Source of the DNA: an uncultured Collinsella sp.
Lineage (GTDB): Bacteria > Actinomycetota > Coriobacteriia > Coriobacteriales > Coriobacteriaceae
Direction of reading: 5' to 3'
Assembly: GCA_902494295.1 (NCBI GenBank)
Contig: CABUSL010000075.1
Coordinates: 1 to 9,920, forward strand
DNA: 9,920 nt
Every line of letters begins with the position of its first letter. Positions within the stretch are counted from its first letter, which is position 1. This document shows positions 1 to 6,281 of this stretch, in pieces. Under the pieces are notes generated by a model. The model did not search any database, was not told the DNA's origin, and worked only from the letters and a program-made list of their open reading frames with translations. The translations under genes and the position numbers were made by a program.

Positions 1-98
1 ACCTCGGGCGACGCGTCATCGATGTCGCACTCCAGCTTGACGATAGTTTCGGGCGCATCGGTCTCGCGGGACAGCGGAGATGTACTTCCACGTTGCAT
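1..98 (-). CDS. Start of a LarC-like (C-terminal half) nickel-insertion protein, partial
   Basis: Only the first 32 codons are present; the gene runs off the left edge. ATG at 98-96 is preceded by a good Shine-Dalgarno stretch (AAAGGA, about 10 nt upstream, minus strand). The frame stays open upstream as far as a stop at 216-218, but offers no better start. Residues 19-32 read IVKLECDIDDASPE, which resembles the LECNIDDMSPE-type motif near the start of the C-terminal domain of LarC (DUF111 family). LarC is a CTP-dependent nickel-insertion enzyme that makes the nickel-pincer cofactor of lactate racemase. In that family the C-terminal part can be a separate reading frame (LarC2). Here nothing resembling LarC1 lies directly upstream; that space is intergenic and then a divergent gene. 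The assignment rests on one short motif, so it is tentative. Confidence 0.45.
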   Translation of the reverse strand, partial: MQRGSTSPLSRETDAPETIVKLECDIDDASPE

Positions 99-204
99 AC
101 GGTCCGGATCCTTTCCGCACGGGCTCGTTTTATTCACCCAAACGCTAGCACATCGGACGTGGCACAAGCGTGACTTTCGTCCGTCGCCGCCCTCGCCCCC
201 ATCC

Positions 205-269
205 AAACGTGTACGTCAGCCTCCAAACATGTCATTATTTGTCGGTTTTGGAGGCTGACGTACACGTTT
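205..269. repeat. Perfect palindrome, 23-bp arms, 19-nt loop
   Basis: Bases 205-227 are the exact reverse complement of 247-269; the spacer is 228-246. The arms begin AAACGTGTACG and end CGTACACGTTT. It lies in the 299-bp region between two divergent genes (starts at 98 minus and 398 plus). It has only a short T stretch on the plus side (267-270) and none longer on the minus side, so it is a poor classical terminator and no gene end lies nearby. It could be a dispersed REP/MITE-like element or a regulatory cruciform; the sequence alone does not decide. Confidence 0.85.
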
Positions 270-325
270 TGAGAGCAAGCGAGGCCGCACCACGCGCCGC
301 GCAACCTTTCCAATCGATTTCGATC

Positions 326-343
326 CCCGGCGTGCCCGGCGTG
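326..343. repeat. Tandem 9-bp repeat (CCCGGCGTG x2)
   Basis: Two adjacent exact copies of CCCGGCGTG (326-334 and 335-343) lie 17 bp upstream of the possible -10 hexamer at 360-365, roughly where a -35 element would sit. This may be a regulator-binding site or chance in GC-rich DNA. Confidence 0.4.
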
Positions 344-359
344 TTGAGAGCTGCGCCAT

Positions 360-365
360 TACAAT
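360..365 (+). promoter_or_regulatory. Possible -10 element of the PHP phosphatase gene
   Basis: TACAAT matches the TATAAT consensus at five of six positions and lies 32 bp upstream of the ATG at 398, giving a predicted leader of about 26 nt. No TTGACA-like hexamer is found at 16-18 bp spacing; a TTGAGA at 344-349 is too close. Only the -10 is supported. Confidence 0.3.
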
Positions 366-397
366 GAAGCGGATTCGCTTGACGCAAAGGAGCCGCT

Positions 398-1309
398 ATG
401 CCCATGTGCCCGCTGGTCGATTGCCATACCCACACCTCGTTTTCGGACGGGCATGCCTCGTTTGAGGACAACGTCCGTGCCGCTGCTGCGGCCGGCTGCC
501 GCGTCATGGTCTCGACCGACCATCTCACCCTGCCCGCCAGCATGGATGCTAACTGCGAGGTGCAGGTTACTGAGGGTGACCTCCCGGCGCATCGTCTGGC
601 TTTTGAGGACGCTCGCAATCTTGCCGCTCAGATTGCGCCAGAACTCACCTTTATCTACGGTTTCGAATGCGATTGGTACGAGGGCTGCGAGCCTTTGGTT
701 GAGCGCTGGTCCCAGGGCGCCGTCGTGCGCCTGGGCAGTGTGCACTGGATTGGCAACCCAGGCGATATCATGGCCGGTGCCGCGGGTACGGCGGGAACGG
801 AGGACGTCGCTCGTCCCGATACGCCCGATTCGCGCTGCGGCTGGATCGACGATGACACCAACCTGCACGTTTGGGAAAACCTGGGGGTACGCGGCGTGTG
901 GGAGCGCTATGTCGATGACTGGTGCCGCGCCTGCGAGAGCCCGCTCAACTTTGATGTGATGGCTCACCCCGACCTGGTCATGCGCTTTTCGAAGGAAGGC
1001 TTTGCGCCCGATTTTGATCCCGCACCGTTTTGGCAGCAGATGGCAGAGTGCGCGCACGATACGGGCCGCCGCGTTGAGGTCTCGACGGCCGCACCGCGCA
1101 AGGGCTTGGGCGACTACTACCCCGCAACCGGTCTTTTGCGCTGCTTTGCCCATGCCGAAGTGCCGATCACCTTTGGCTCGGACGCGCACCGCGCCTGCGA
1201 TATCTGCTGGAACATCCGCGAGGCCCAGGCGCACGCCTACGACTGCGGTTATCGAACCTTCGACATCCCCCACGCCACCGGCGAATGGGAATCCACGCCC
1301 CTCGCCTAG
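398..1309 (+). CDS. hisK: PHP-family histidinol-phosphatase (HisJ/HisK type)
   Basis: A 303-residue cytoplasmic phosphoesterase predicted to hydrolyse L-histidinol phosphate to L-histidinol, the step before HisD. PHP-domain metal-binding motifs appear in order: DCHTHTSFSDG (residues 8-18, H10 and H12), STDH (39-42), YGFECDW (87-93, E90), GSVHW (113-117, H116), MAHPDL (188-193, H190) and GSDAHR (260-265, D262 and H264). This is the full trinuclear-metal set of the HisJ/HisK family. The length is slightly above the usual 260-290, with a loop after GSVHW (about 121-150). The ATG at 398 has AAAGGAG just upstream; an in-frame ATG at 404 is an alternative. The operon's HisB has no phosphatase domain, so this gene plausibly supplies the missing step, although it is transcribed separately and converges on hisE. 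Other PHP phosphoesterase activities are possible, but the context favours this one. Confidence 0.85.
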   Translation: MPMCPLVDCHTHTSFSDGHASFEDNVRAAAAAGCRVMVSTDHLTLPASMDANCEVQVTEGDLPAHRLAFEDARNLAAQIAPELTFIYGFECDWYEGCEPLVERWSQGAVVRLGSVHWIGNPGDIMAGAAGTAGTEDVARPDTPDSRCGWIDDDTNLHVWENLGVRGVWERYVDDWCRACESPLNFDVMAHPDLVMRFSKEGFAPDFDPAPFWQQMAECAHDTGRRVEVSTAAPRKGLGDYYPATGLLRCFAHAEVPITFGSDAHRACDICWNIREAQAHAYDCGYRTFDIPHATGEWESTPLA

Positions 1310-1321
1310 CCATCCCTTCAT

Positions 1322-1390
1322 AAGTTGCGGTGAAATAGGGATTGTTTTGCTTGATGAAGCGCTTAAACAGTCCCTATTTCACCGCAACTT
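1322..1390. repeat. Palindrome, 26-bp arms, 17-nt loop, in the convergent gap
   Basis: Bases 1322-1347 pair with 1365-1390 with a single non-Watson-Crick position (T1342/G1370), a G-U wobble in plus-strand RNA and an A-C mismatch in minus-strand RNA. The loop 1348-1364 contains a small GCTT-GATG-AAGC hairpin. It fills most of the 120-bp gap between the phosphatase stop (1309) and the hisE stop (1430), where it could act as a shared transcript end on either strand. There is no U-tract on either side, so it is not a standard intrinsic terminator; a REP-like element is an alternative. Confidence 0.85.
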
Positions 1391-1429
1391 CCATGACCCC
1401 GTTACACCAACAAAGACTGTCCCAAACGA

Positions 1430-1747
1430 CTAGTGGCGGCGGGCGTTGAGCTCGCCGGCCAGTTCGTCGAGGGTGATGCCGTAGCGCTCGAGCGTCACGA
1501 GCAGGTGGTAGAGCAGGTCGCCGGCCTCGTAGCGGATGTGATCGTGATCGTTATCCTTGCAGGCCATGATCACCTCGCTCGCCTCCTCGGCAAGCTTCTT
1601 GAGCAGCTCGTCCTCGACGTCGGTCAACAGACGAGCGGTGTAGCTCTCCTGCGGCGATGCGTCGCGACGGCCGTGAATCACCTCGGCGAGCCCCGTCAGC
1701 GTCTCACCGATATTTCCATCCTGAACGTTTGCGGTGCGCACACCCAT
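1430..1747 (-). CDS. hisE: Phosphoribosyl-ATP pyrophosphatase
   Basis: HisE hydrolyses PR-ATP to PR-AMP and pyrophosphate, the second step of histidine synthesis. The 105-residue protein is close to the family size. Family features are visible: SYTARLL (35-41), KLAEEASEV (51-59) with its acidic metal-binding residues, and EAGDLLYHLLV (74-84), typical of the all-alpha MazG-like NTP pyrophosphohydrolase fold. The ATG at 1747 has AAAGGA about 7 nt upstream. It is the last gene of the operon, 46 bp downstream of hisI, and is separate rather than fused to hisI as in enteric bacteria. Its stop faces the convergent PHP phosphatase gene across a palindrome-bearing gap. Confidence 0.95.
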   Translation of the reverse strand: MGVRTANVQDGNIGETLTGLAEVIHGRRDASPQESYTARLLTDVEDELLKKLAEEASEVIMACKDNDHDHIRYEAGDLLYHLLVTLERYGITLDELAGELNARRH

Positions 1748-1793
1748 AGTTCAATCCTTTCTGGTTGGCCAAGCGCCTAGTCGAGCGCCCGTC

Positions 1794-2123
1794 CTACGCG
1801 AGTTTCTTAAAGAAGCAGGTACGGTTGCCGGTGTGGCAGGCCGGGCCCGGAGAGTCAACCTTGACCAGCAGCGTATCGCTATCGCAGTCGGCCCAGAGCT
1901 CCTTGACCGCTTGCATATTGCCGCTCGTCGCGCCCTTGTTCCAGAGCTCCTGGCGACTGCGGCTCCAAAACCACGTGGTACCGGTCTTGAGCGTCAGCCC
2001 CACCGACTCCTCGTTCATCCAAGCAACCATAAGCACCTCGCCGGTGTCATACTGCTGAACCACACAAGGAATCAGCCCACGGGCGTCGTACGTAAGATCA
2101 GACGCTTCTATTACCTCAGTCAT
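1794..2123 (-). CDS. hisI: Phosphoribosyl-AMP cyclohydrolase
   Basis: HisI opens the adenine ring of PR-AMP to give ProFAR, the third step. The 109-residue protein carries the family signatures WSRSRQELWNKGATSGN (53-69), ADCDSD (78-83; Mg-binding Asp79, Asp81, Asp83 and zinc Cys80) and GPACHTGNRTCF (93-104; zinc Cys96 and Cys103). The frame stays open upstream to an ATG at 2261, but the extra 45 residues have no family similarity and are encoded by a palindrome. Two adjacent ATGs (2126, 2123) follow GGGAG at 2129-2133; the second has the better 5-nt spacing. The first would add one Met. The gene sits 147 bp downstream of hisF, the largest gap in the operon. Confidence 0.95.
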   Translation of the reverse strand: MTEVIEASDLTYDARGLIPCVVQQYDTGEVLMVAWMNEESVGLTLKTGTTWFWSRSRQELWNKGATSGNMQAVKELWADCDSDTLLVKVDSPGPACHTGNRTCFFKKLA

Positions 2124-2128
2124 CATTT

Positions 2129-2133
2129 CTCCC
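2129..2133 (-). promoter_or_regulatory. Ribosome binding site deciding the hisI start
   Basis: GGGAG on the minus strand lies 5 nt before the ATG at 2123 and only 2 nt before the ATG at 2126. It supports a start here rather than at the far upstream in-frame ATG at 2261, which lies inside the palindromic gap. Confidence 0.6.
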
Positions 2134-2164
2134 AAGTCATAAACGAAACCCCACAGGTCGGCGA

Positions 2165-2264
2165 GGGTTGTCCAGGTGCCGCAGGTTGCCGCGAAAGAGG
2201 AGCGACGCGTACTTTGGTACGCGAGCGACGGTTTGAGCGGCAAGATGCGGTGCCTGGGCAAGCC
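2165..2264. repeat. 100-bp imperfect palindrome between hisF and hisI
   Basis: The whole element is symmetric about 2214.5. Paired blocks are 2206-2212/2217-2223 (perfect, 4-nt TTTG loop), 2186-2192/2237-2243 (perfect), 2172-2183/2246-2257 (12 bp with tandem T/G oppositions at 2177/2252 and 2178/2251), then 2168-2171/2258-2261 and 2165-2166/2263-2264. Internal loops are equal on both sides (13+13 nt, 2+2 nt). It fills most of the hisF-hisI gap, so it is transcribed in the his mRNA and would fold into a long interrupted hairpin just before the hisI start. It looks like a REP/BIME- or MITE-type insertion; no mobility gene is near. Confidence 0.8.
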
Positions 2265-2270
2265 GCAGCA

Positions 2271-3053
2271 TTAGAAGTCCAACCTCACAGGAATACCTTG
2301 AGATGCCATATACTCTTTGACTTCGCGAATGCTGAACGTCCCAAAGTGAAAGACGCTGGCCGCCAGTACGGCGTCGGCTTCGCCCTCGATCACACCCTCG
2401 GCAAAATGCTCGAGCGTGCCCACGCCGCCGCTCGCGATGACGGGAATCGGCACCGCGCGCGCCACGGCGCGGGTGAGCGCCAGGTCAAAGCCAGCCTTGG
2501 TGCCGTCGCGATCCATACTGGTCAGTAGGATTTCGCCGGCGCCGCGACGAGCCGCTTCCTCGGCCCACGCCACCGCATCGATACCCGTGGCGTTGCGGCC
2601 TCCCGCGGTAAAGACCTCCCACTTGTCAGCACCGGATGCGCCAGGCAGACCAACGCGCTTAGCATCGATCGCCACAACCACGGCCTGACTGCCAAACGCC
2701 GCAGCAGCCTGGCTAATCAGCGACGGGTCACGCACGGCCGCCGAGTTGAGCGACACCTTGTCGGCACCGGCGGCAACCATGGTCCGCATGCCCGCCAAGT
2801 CGCGAAAGCCGCCGCCCACGGTATAGGGAATAGCGAGCTCCTCGGCCGCGTGCGCCGCCATCTCGATGGTCGTCGCACGGTTGTCGCTCGTGGCGGTAAT
2901 GTCCAAGAAGACGACCTCGTCCGCACCCTCGCGGTCGTAGGCGCGTGCCAGCTCCACCGGGTCGCCCGCATCGCGCAAGCTCACAAAGTTGACGCCCTTA
3001 ACCACACGGCCGTCCTTGACGTCCAGACAGGGAATCACGCGTTTGGTAAGCAT
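2271..3053 (-). CDS. hisF: Imidazole glycerol phosphate synthase, cyclase subunit
   Basis: HisF is the (beta/alpha)8-barrel subunit that uses ammonia from HisH to convert PRFAR into IGP and AICAR. The 260-residue length is close to the family norm. Visible features are RVIPCLDVKDGRVVKG (5-20) with catalytic Asp11, the phosphate-binding VGGGFRD (79-85), ADKVSLN (97-103) with the conserved gate Lys99, VAIDAKR (127-133) with catalytic Asp130, TSMDRDGTKAG (178-188) and IASGGVG (206-212). The ATG is 3 nt past the hisA stop, and its Shine-Dalgarno (GGGGAGGAG) lies in the 3' end of hisA, which suggests translational coupling. Its partner hisH is two genes upstream. Confidence 0.97.
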   Translation of the reverse strand: MLTKRVIPCLDVKDGRVVKGVNFVSLRDAGDPVELARAYDREGADEVVFLDITATSDNRATTIEMAAHAAEELAIPYTVGGGFRDLAGMRTMVAAGADKVSLNSAAVRDPSLISQAAAAFGSQAVVVAIDAKRVGLPGASGADKWEVFTAGGRNATGIDAVAWAEEAARRGAGEILLTSMDRDGTKAGFDLALTRAVARAVPIPVIASGGVGTLEHFAEGVIEGEADAVLAASVFHFGTFSIREVKEYMASQGIPVRLDF

Positions 3054-3056
3054 GGG

Positions 3057-3800
3057 CTACTCCTCCCCTCGGGCGGCGGCCAGTGCCTGGGCCAGCGTAA
3101 AGTTGCCCTCGTAGAGCGCACGGCCGGTAATGGCGCCCTCAATAGCATCCTCACCCACCGCAGCCAGCGCGCAAATGTCGTCGAGCGTAGAGATGCCGCC
3201 CGAAACCACGACAGGAAAGCCCGCAACCTCGGCCACATGGCGATACGCCGCCACATCGATGCCCGTCTGCATGCCATCGCGCGCGATGTCGGTATACACC
3301 AGATGCTTAAAGCCCAGCTCGGAAAGCTGCGCCACGGCGTCGTCGAGCGCCACGCCCGCGCCGTCACGCCAGCCGTTCACCTTGACTTGGCCGTCGCGCG
3401 CGGCGATATCTGCCACCAGCAGCTCGCCAAAGCCTTGGGCCGCCACCTCGGCAAAACCCGGCTCGGTCACCAGCACGGTACCCAGTGCGATGCGGCGAGC
3501 ACCATAGCCGGCCAGCTCGTCGATGCGCGCGAGCGAGCGGACGCCGCCGCCCACGTCCACAGACAGGCCGTCGACGCCGCAGATAGCCTTTATCGCCGCC
3601 GAGTTGGCAGCGCACGTGTCCTCGTCCTCGCCAAAGGCGGCGGACAGGTCGACGACGTGCACCCAGCTCGCGCCCTGCTCGGCAAACGAGCGGGCAACGG
3701 CCACGGGGTCGTCGGAATATACCTTGCAGCGACTGCGGTCGCCGCGCTCCAGGCGCACAACCTTGCCGCCGATCAGATCGATTGCGGGAAACAGGATCAT
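3057..3800 (-). CDS. hisA: ProFAR isomerase (1-(5-phosphoribosyl)-5-[(5-phosphoribosylamino)methylideneamino]imidazole-4-carboxamide isomerase)
   Basis: HisA performs the Amadori rearrangement of ProFAR to PRFAR on a (beta/alpha)8 barrel related to HisF. The 247 residues match the family length. Features seen: FPAIDLIGGKVVRL (4-17) with catalytic Asp8, VDVGGGVRS (81-89), VADIAARDG (129-137) with the second catalytic Asp131, YTDIARDGMQTG (169-180) and VVVSGGIS (197-204). In actinobacteria, PriA can do both the HisA and TrpF reactions; I cannot exclude that here, and no trp genes lie in the window. The ATG overlaps the hisH stop by 4 nt (ATGA), with GAGGAGG 7 nt upstream. Confidence 0.95.
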   Translation of the reverse strand: MILFPAIDLIGGKVVRLERGDRSRCKVYSDDPVAVARSFAEQGASWVHVVDLSAAFGEDEDTCAANSAAIKAICGVDGLSVDVGGGVRSLARIDELAGYGARRIALGTVLVTEPGFAEVAAQGFGELLVADIAARDGQVKVNGWRDGAGVALDDAVAQLSELGFKHLVYTDIARDGMQTGIDVAAYRHVAEVAGFPVVVSGGISTLDDICALAAVGEDAIEGAITGRALYEGNFTLAQALAAARGEE

Positions 3801-4498
3801 CGGCCAGCCTCCTCGACGATGTTGACGAAGTTCTTAAGAATGCGCTGACCCAGCGCGGAGGATTTCTCAGGATGGAACTGGCAGCCCCACACGTTGCCAT
3901 GGCGCACGATGCACGGGAAGCTTCGCGTGTAGTGCGTGCGCGCCAGCACATCGGCGGCATCGGCGTCGTCGGCCACCGCGTAGCTGTGGGTGAAATACAT
4001 GTTGGCACCCTCGGCAAAACCGGCAAGCAGCGGATCGGCCGCACCGGCGGGCGTCATGTGCACCTGGTCCCAGCCCACGTGCGGCACCTTCAGGCGGCTC
4101 GACTCCAAGCGTGTGCACGAGCCGCGCATAATACCCAGGCCATCGACCCAGGGGCCGCCGGCCTGCTCGGGGGTGTTGCCATCGGCAACCGCGCCCTCGT
4201 CCGCAGGCACGCCCTCGTTGCCGCGCTCAAAAAATAGCTGAAGGCCCAGGCAGATACCGAGTAGCGGAGTTCCGGCGGCGACGGCATCGAGCACCGCATC
4301 CGCCTCGCCGCTCTGGCGCATAAAGGCGATCGCGTCATAGAACGCGCCCACGCCCGGGATGACCAGGCCGTCGGCATTGCGGATCTGCTCCGGATCGTCC
4401 GACGTGCAGGCGGCGGCACCGGCGCGTGCAAGCCCGCGCACGACGCTCGACAAGTTGCCCTTGTGGTAGTCAACCACCACGATCTTCGGTTCGCCCAC
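3797..4498 (-). CDS. hisH: Imidazole glycerol phosphate synthase, glutaminase subunit
   Basis: HisH is a class I glutamine amidotransferase that releases ammonia from glutamine and passes it to HisF. The triad is present: Cys83 in GICLGLQ, and His209 and Glu211 in QFHPEK. Other family blocks are VVDYHKGNL (8-16), LVIPGVGAF (45-53), VPHVGWD (138-144) and YFTHSY (168-173). It starts at GTG (4498) with an excellent GGAGG about 5 nt upstream. At 233 residues it is longer than the usual 200-215; the excess is an acidic, Gly/Ala/Pro-rich segment near residues 95-117, between the nucleophile region and the GLGI block. Its stop overlaps the hisA start. Confidence 0.96.
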   Translation of the reverse strand: MGEPKIVVVDYHKGNLSSVVRGLARAGAAACTSDDPEQIRNADGLVIPGVGAFYDAIAFMRQSGEADAVLDAVAAGTPLLGICLGLQLFFERGNEGVPADEGAVADGNTPEQAGGPWVDGLGIMRGSCTRLESSRLKVPHVGWDQVHMTPAGAADPLLAGFAEGANMYFTHSYAVADDADAADVLARTHYTRSFPCIVRHGNVWGCQFHPEKSSALGQRILKNFVNIVEEAGR

Positions 4499-4522
4499 GC
4501 GACCCTCCTCTTCTCATCATCC

Positions 4523-4563
4523 AAAACCACCACAAAGGTGCCTGTCCCCTTTGTGGTGGTTTT
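4523..4563. repeat. Perfect palindrome, 16-bp arms, between hisB and hisH
   Basis: Bases 4523-4538 are the exact reverse complement of 4548-4563, with a 9-nt loop (4539-4547). Arms begin AAAACCACCAC and end GTGGTGGTTTT. It occupies the 78-bp gap between the hisB stop and the hisH start and so is transcribed within the his mRNA. The stem ends in four U residues on both strands and could cause partial termination or act as an RNA processing or stability element. The central GGTGCCTGTCCCC-like stretch gives it the look of a dispersed REP-type repeat; this is an impression from memory. Confidence 0.85.
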
Positions 4564-4576
4564 ACCCTTGTGACGG

Positions 4577-5164
4577 TTACAGCGATCCCTTGGTGCTGGG
4601 GATGCCCTGCACGCGGGGATCGAGCTCGCAGGCGTGGCGCATCGTGCGGCCCACGGCCTTAAAGGCGGCCTCGATAATGTGATGCGAGTTGCCGCCCGCC
4701 AGCTCGCGCACGTGCAGCGTGAGCTTGGCGTCGCGCGCAAAGGCGTAGAAGAACTCGACGGCCAGCTCGGTATCGAAGCTGCCCACGCGCTCGGTCGGCA
4801 CGGGCAGCTCGCAGTAGGCCTGCCCGCGACCCGAAATATCAACAGCAGCCATCACGAGCGTCTCGTCCATGGCAATCGCCGCGTCGGCAAAGCGCGTAAT
4901 GCCCGCCTTGTCGCCCAGCGCCTGGCAAAACGCCTCGCCCAGCACGATACCCGTGTCCTCGACGGTGTGGTGCGCATCGACCTCCACGTCGCCCACCGCG
5001 TGCACCGTCAGATCGAACAGACCATGGCGGCCAAAAGCGTTGAGCATGTGGTCGAAAAACGGCACGCCGGTCGAGATATCGCACACGCCGCTTCCGTCCA
5101 GGTCGAGCTTTACGACAATGTCGGTCTCGCCCGTCTTGCGGGTCACCTCGGCATAGCGGTCCAT
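4577..5164 (-). CDS. hisB: Imidazoleglycerol-phosphate dehydratase (monofunctional)
   Basis: HisB removes water from IGP to form imidazole acetol phosphate, using a di-manganese site in a 24-subunit shell. The 195 residues contain the dehydratase alone, without the N-terminal HAD phosphatase domain of the enterobacterial protein. Signatures: GVPFFDHML (33-41), DAHHTVEDTGI (63-73), GNSHHIIEAAFKA (158-170) and the C-terminal PSTKG (189-193), together giving the His/Glu metal ligands. The ATG abuts the hisC stop (TAGATG), and AAGGAGG lies in the last codons of hisC. Because the phosphatase domain is missing, a separate histidinol-phosphatase is needed; the PHP gene at 398-1309 fits. Confidence 0.97.
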   Translation of the reverse strand: MDRYAEVTRKTGETDIVVKLDLDGSGVCDISTGVPFFDHMLNAFGRHGLFDLTVHAVGDVEVDAHHTVEDTGIVLGEAFCQALGDKAGITRFADAAIAMDETLVMAAVDISGRGQAYCELPVPTERVGSFDTELAVEFFYAFARDAKLTLHVRELAGGNSHHIIEAAFKAVGRTMRHACELDPRVQGIPSTKGSL

Positions 5165-6280
5165 CTACATCTCCTCCTTCACCAGCGCGGCAAACGCAGC
5201 CAGCACCTCGTCGTTTTCCTGCGGGGTACCCACGGTAATGCGTAGGCAGTCCGCGAGCCCCGGCGCGTAGCTAAAGTCGCGCACCAAAATCGAATACTCG
5301 TCGCGCAGACGCTCGCGCACGTGCGTGGCATGCGGCGTGCGCACGAGCACAAAGTTCGCCGCGCTCGGCCACGCCTCCACGGGCAGACCCTCGGCAGCCA
5401 TTGCGTGCAGGGCACACAGTTCGCGCTCCCGCTCGGATGCAACCTGTGCCACCACGGGTGCGTACGCATCGCGAGCACGTACGCAGGCAAGCGCGGCGGC
5501 CTGGCTCAGCACGTTAACCGAGTAGATCTGGCGAATCGCCACGAACACCTCGATAACCTCGGGCGCCGCGATCACATAGCCCAGACGCGTGCCGGCAGCG
5601 CCAAACGCCTTGGACAGCGTATGCAGAATCACCAGGTTGGGATGCTCGGCGATAAGCCCCTGCGCCGTGGTAGCCGCGCCAAACGAATCGTCCGCAAACT
5701 CAACGTAGGCCTCGTCGACCATGACCATGCCGGGGCACGCATCGCACAGGGCCGCGACAAAGTCGAGCGGTGCCACGTCGCCCGTGGGATTGTTGGGCGA
5801 GGTCACGATGGCCAGGTCGCACTCCGGCGCCGCGGCGAGCACGGCTGCCTGGTCGAGCTCAAAGTTCGCCGGATCACGCCACACGTCGCGCACCTCGGTC
5901 TGACAGAGCGACGCAAAGAACGCGTACTCGCTAAAGCACGGCGGGCAGTTGAGCAGGGTCCGCCCCGCGCCGCCAAACGCCAGCAGGTAGTTGTAGAGCA
6001 GCTCGTCGCCGCCGTTGCCCACGCAGATATTCTCGCGCGCCACGCCATGCCAGGCAGCAAGCTCGTCGCGCAGGTCGTTGGACATGGGATCGGGATAGCG
6101 GTTGAGCGGCGTAGCGGCGAGCGCCGCATCGATCGCCTCGCGCACACCGGCCGGCACGGGATAGGTGTTCTCGTTGGCCGAAAGGTTAATGCGCGTGGGC
6201 GTAAAGTTGGGATCATAGGGCTCAATACCAGCCAGATAGGGCTGAACAAGCTCCTTCATGCGAGGCGTCAGCTCGGCCAT
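5165..6280 (-). CDS. hisC: Histidinol-phosphate aminotransferase
   Basis: HisC is a PLP-dependent fold-type I aminotransferase that transfers an amino group from glutamate to imidazole acetol phosphate, yielding histidinol phosphate. The 371-residue form shows LSANENTYP (33-41), RYPDP (61-65), VGNGGDELL (87-95), TSPNNPTG (160-167), MVDEAYVEF (187-195), the PLP-binding Lys224 in HTLSKAFG (220-227), AGTRLGY (229-235) and the substrate-binding Arg347 in LRITVG (346-351). The open frame extends 29 Arg-rich residues upstream into hisD, but the chosen ATG at 6280 has AAGGAGG 6 nt before it, lies 1 nt after the hisD stop, and gives the normal family length. Confidence 0.96.
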   Translation of the reverse strand: MAELTPRMKELVQPYLAGIEPYDPNFTPTRINLSANENTYPVPAGVREAIDAALAATPLNRYPDPMSNDLRDELAAWHGVARENICVGNGGDELLYNYLLAFGGAGRTLLNCPPCFSEYAFFASLCQTEVRDVWRDPANFELDQAAVLAAAPECDLAIVTSPNNPTGDVAPLDFVAALCDACPGMVMVDEAYVEFADDSFGAATTAQGLIAEHPNLVILHTLSKAFGAAGTRLGYVIAAPEVIEVFVAIRQIYSVNVLSQAAALACVRARDAYAPVVAQVASERERELCALHAMAAEGLPVEAWPSAANFVLVRTPHATHVRERLRDEYSILVRDFSYAPGLADCLRITVGTPQENDEVLAAFAALVKEEM

Positions 6281-6281
6281 A

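Noticed and set aside
205..269. An intrinsic terminator
   Set aside because: No gene ends at this site and the T stretch is only four bases on the plus strand, so it is listed as a palindrome.
359..1321. A 320-codon open frame on the minus strand
   Set aside because: It is antisense to the PHP phosphatase, whose metal-binding motifs are all in the plus frame.
2124..2261. A 45-residue N-terminal extension of HisI
   Set aside because: It is encoded by the palindromic gap, has no similarity to HisI, and the start at 2123 has a well-placed ribosome-binding site.
2850..3848. A 332-codon open frame on the plus strand across hisF and hisA
   Set aside because: It is a shadow of two well-supported minus-strand genes and shows no domain.
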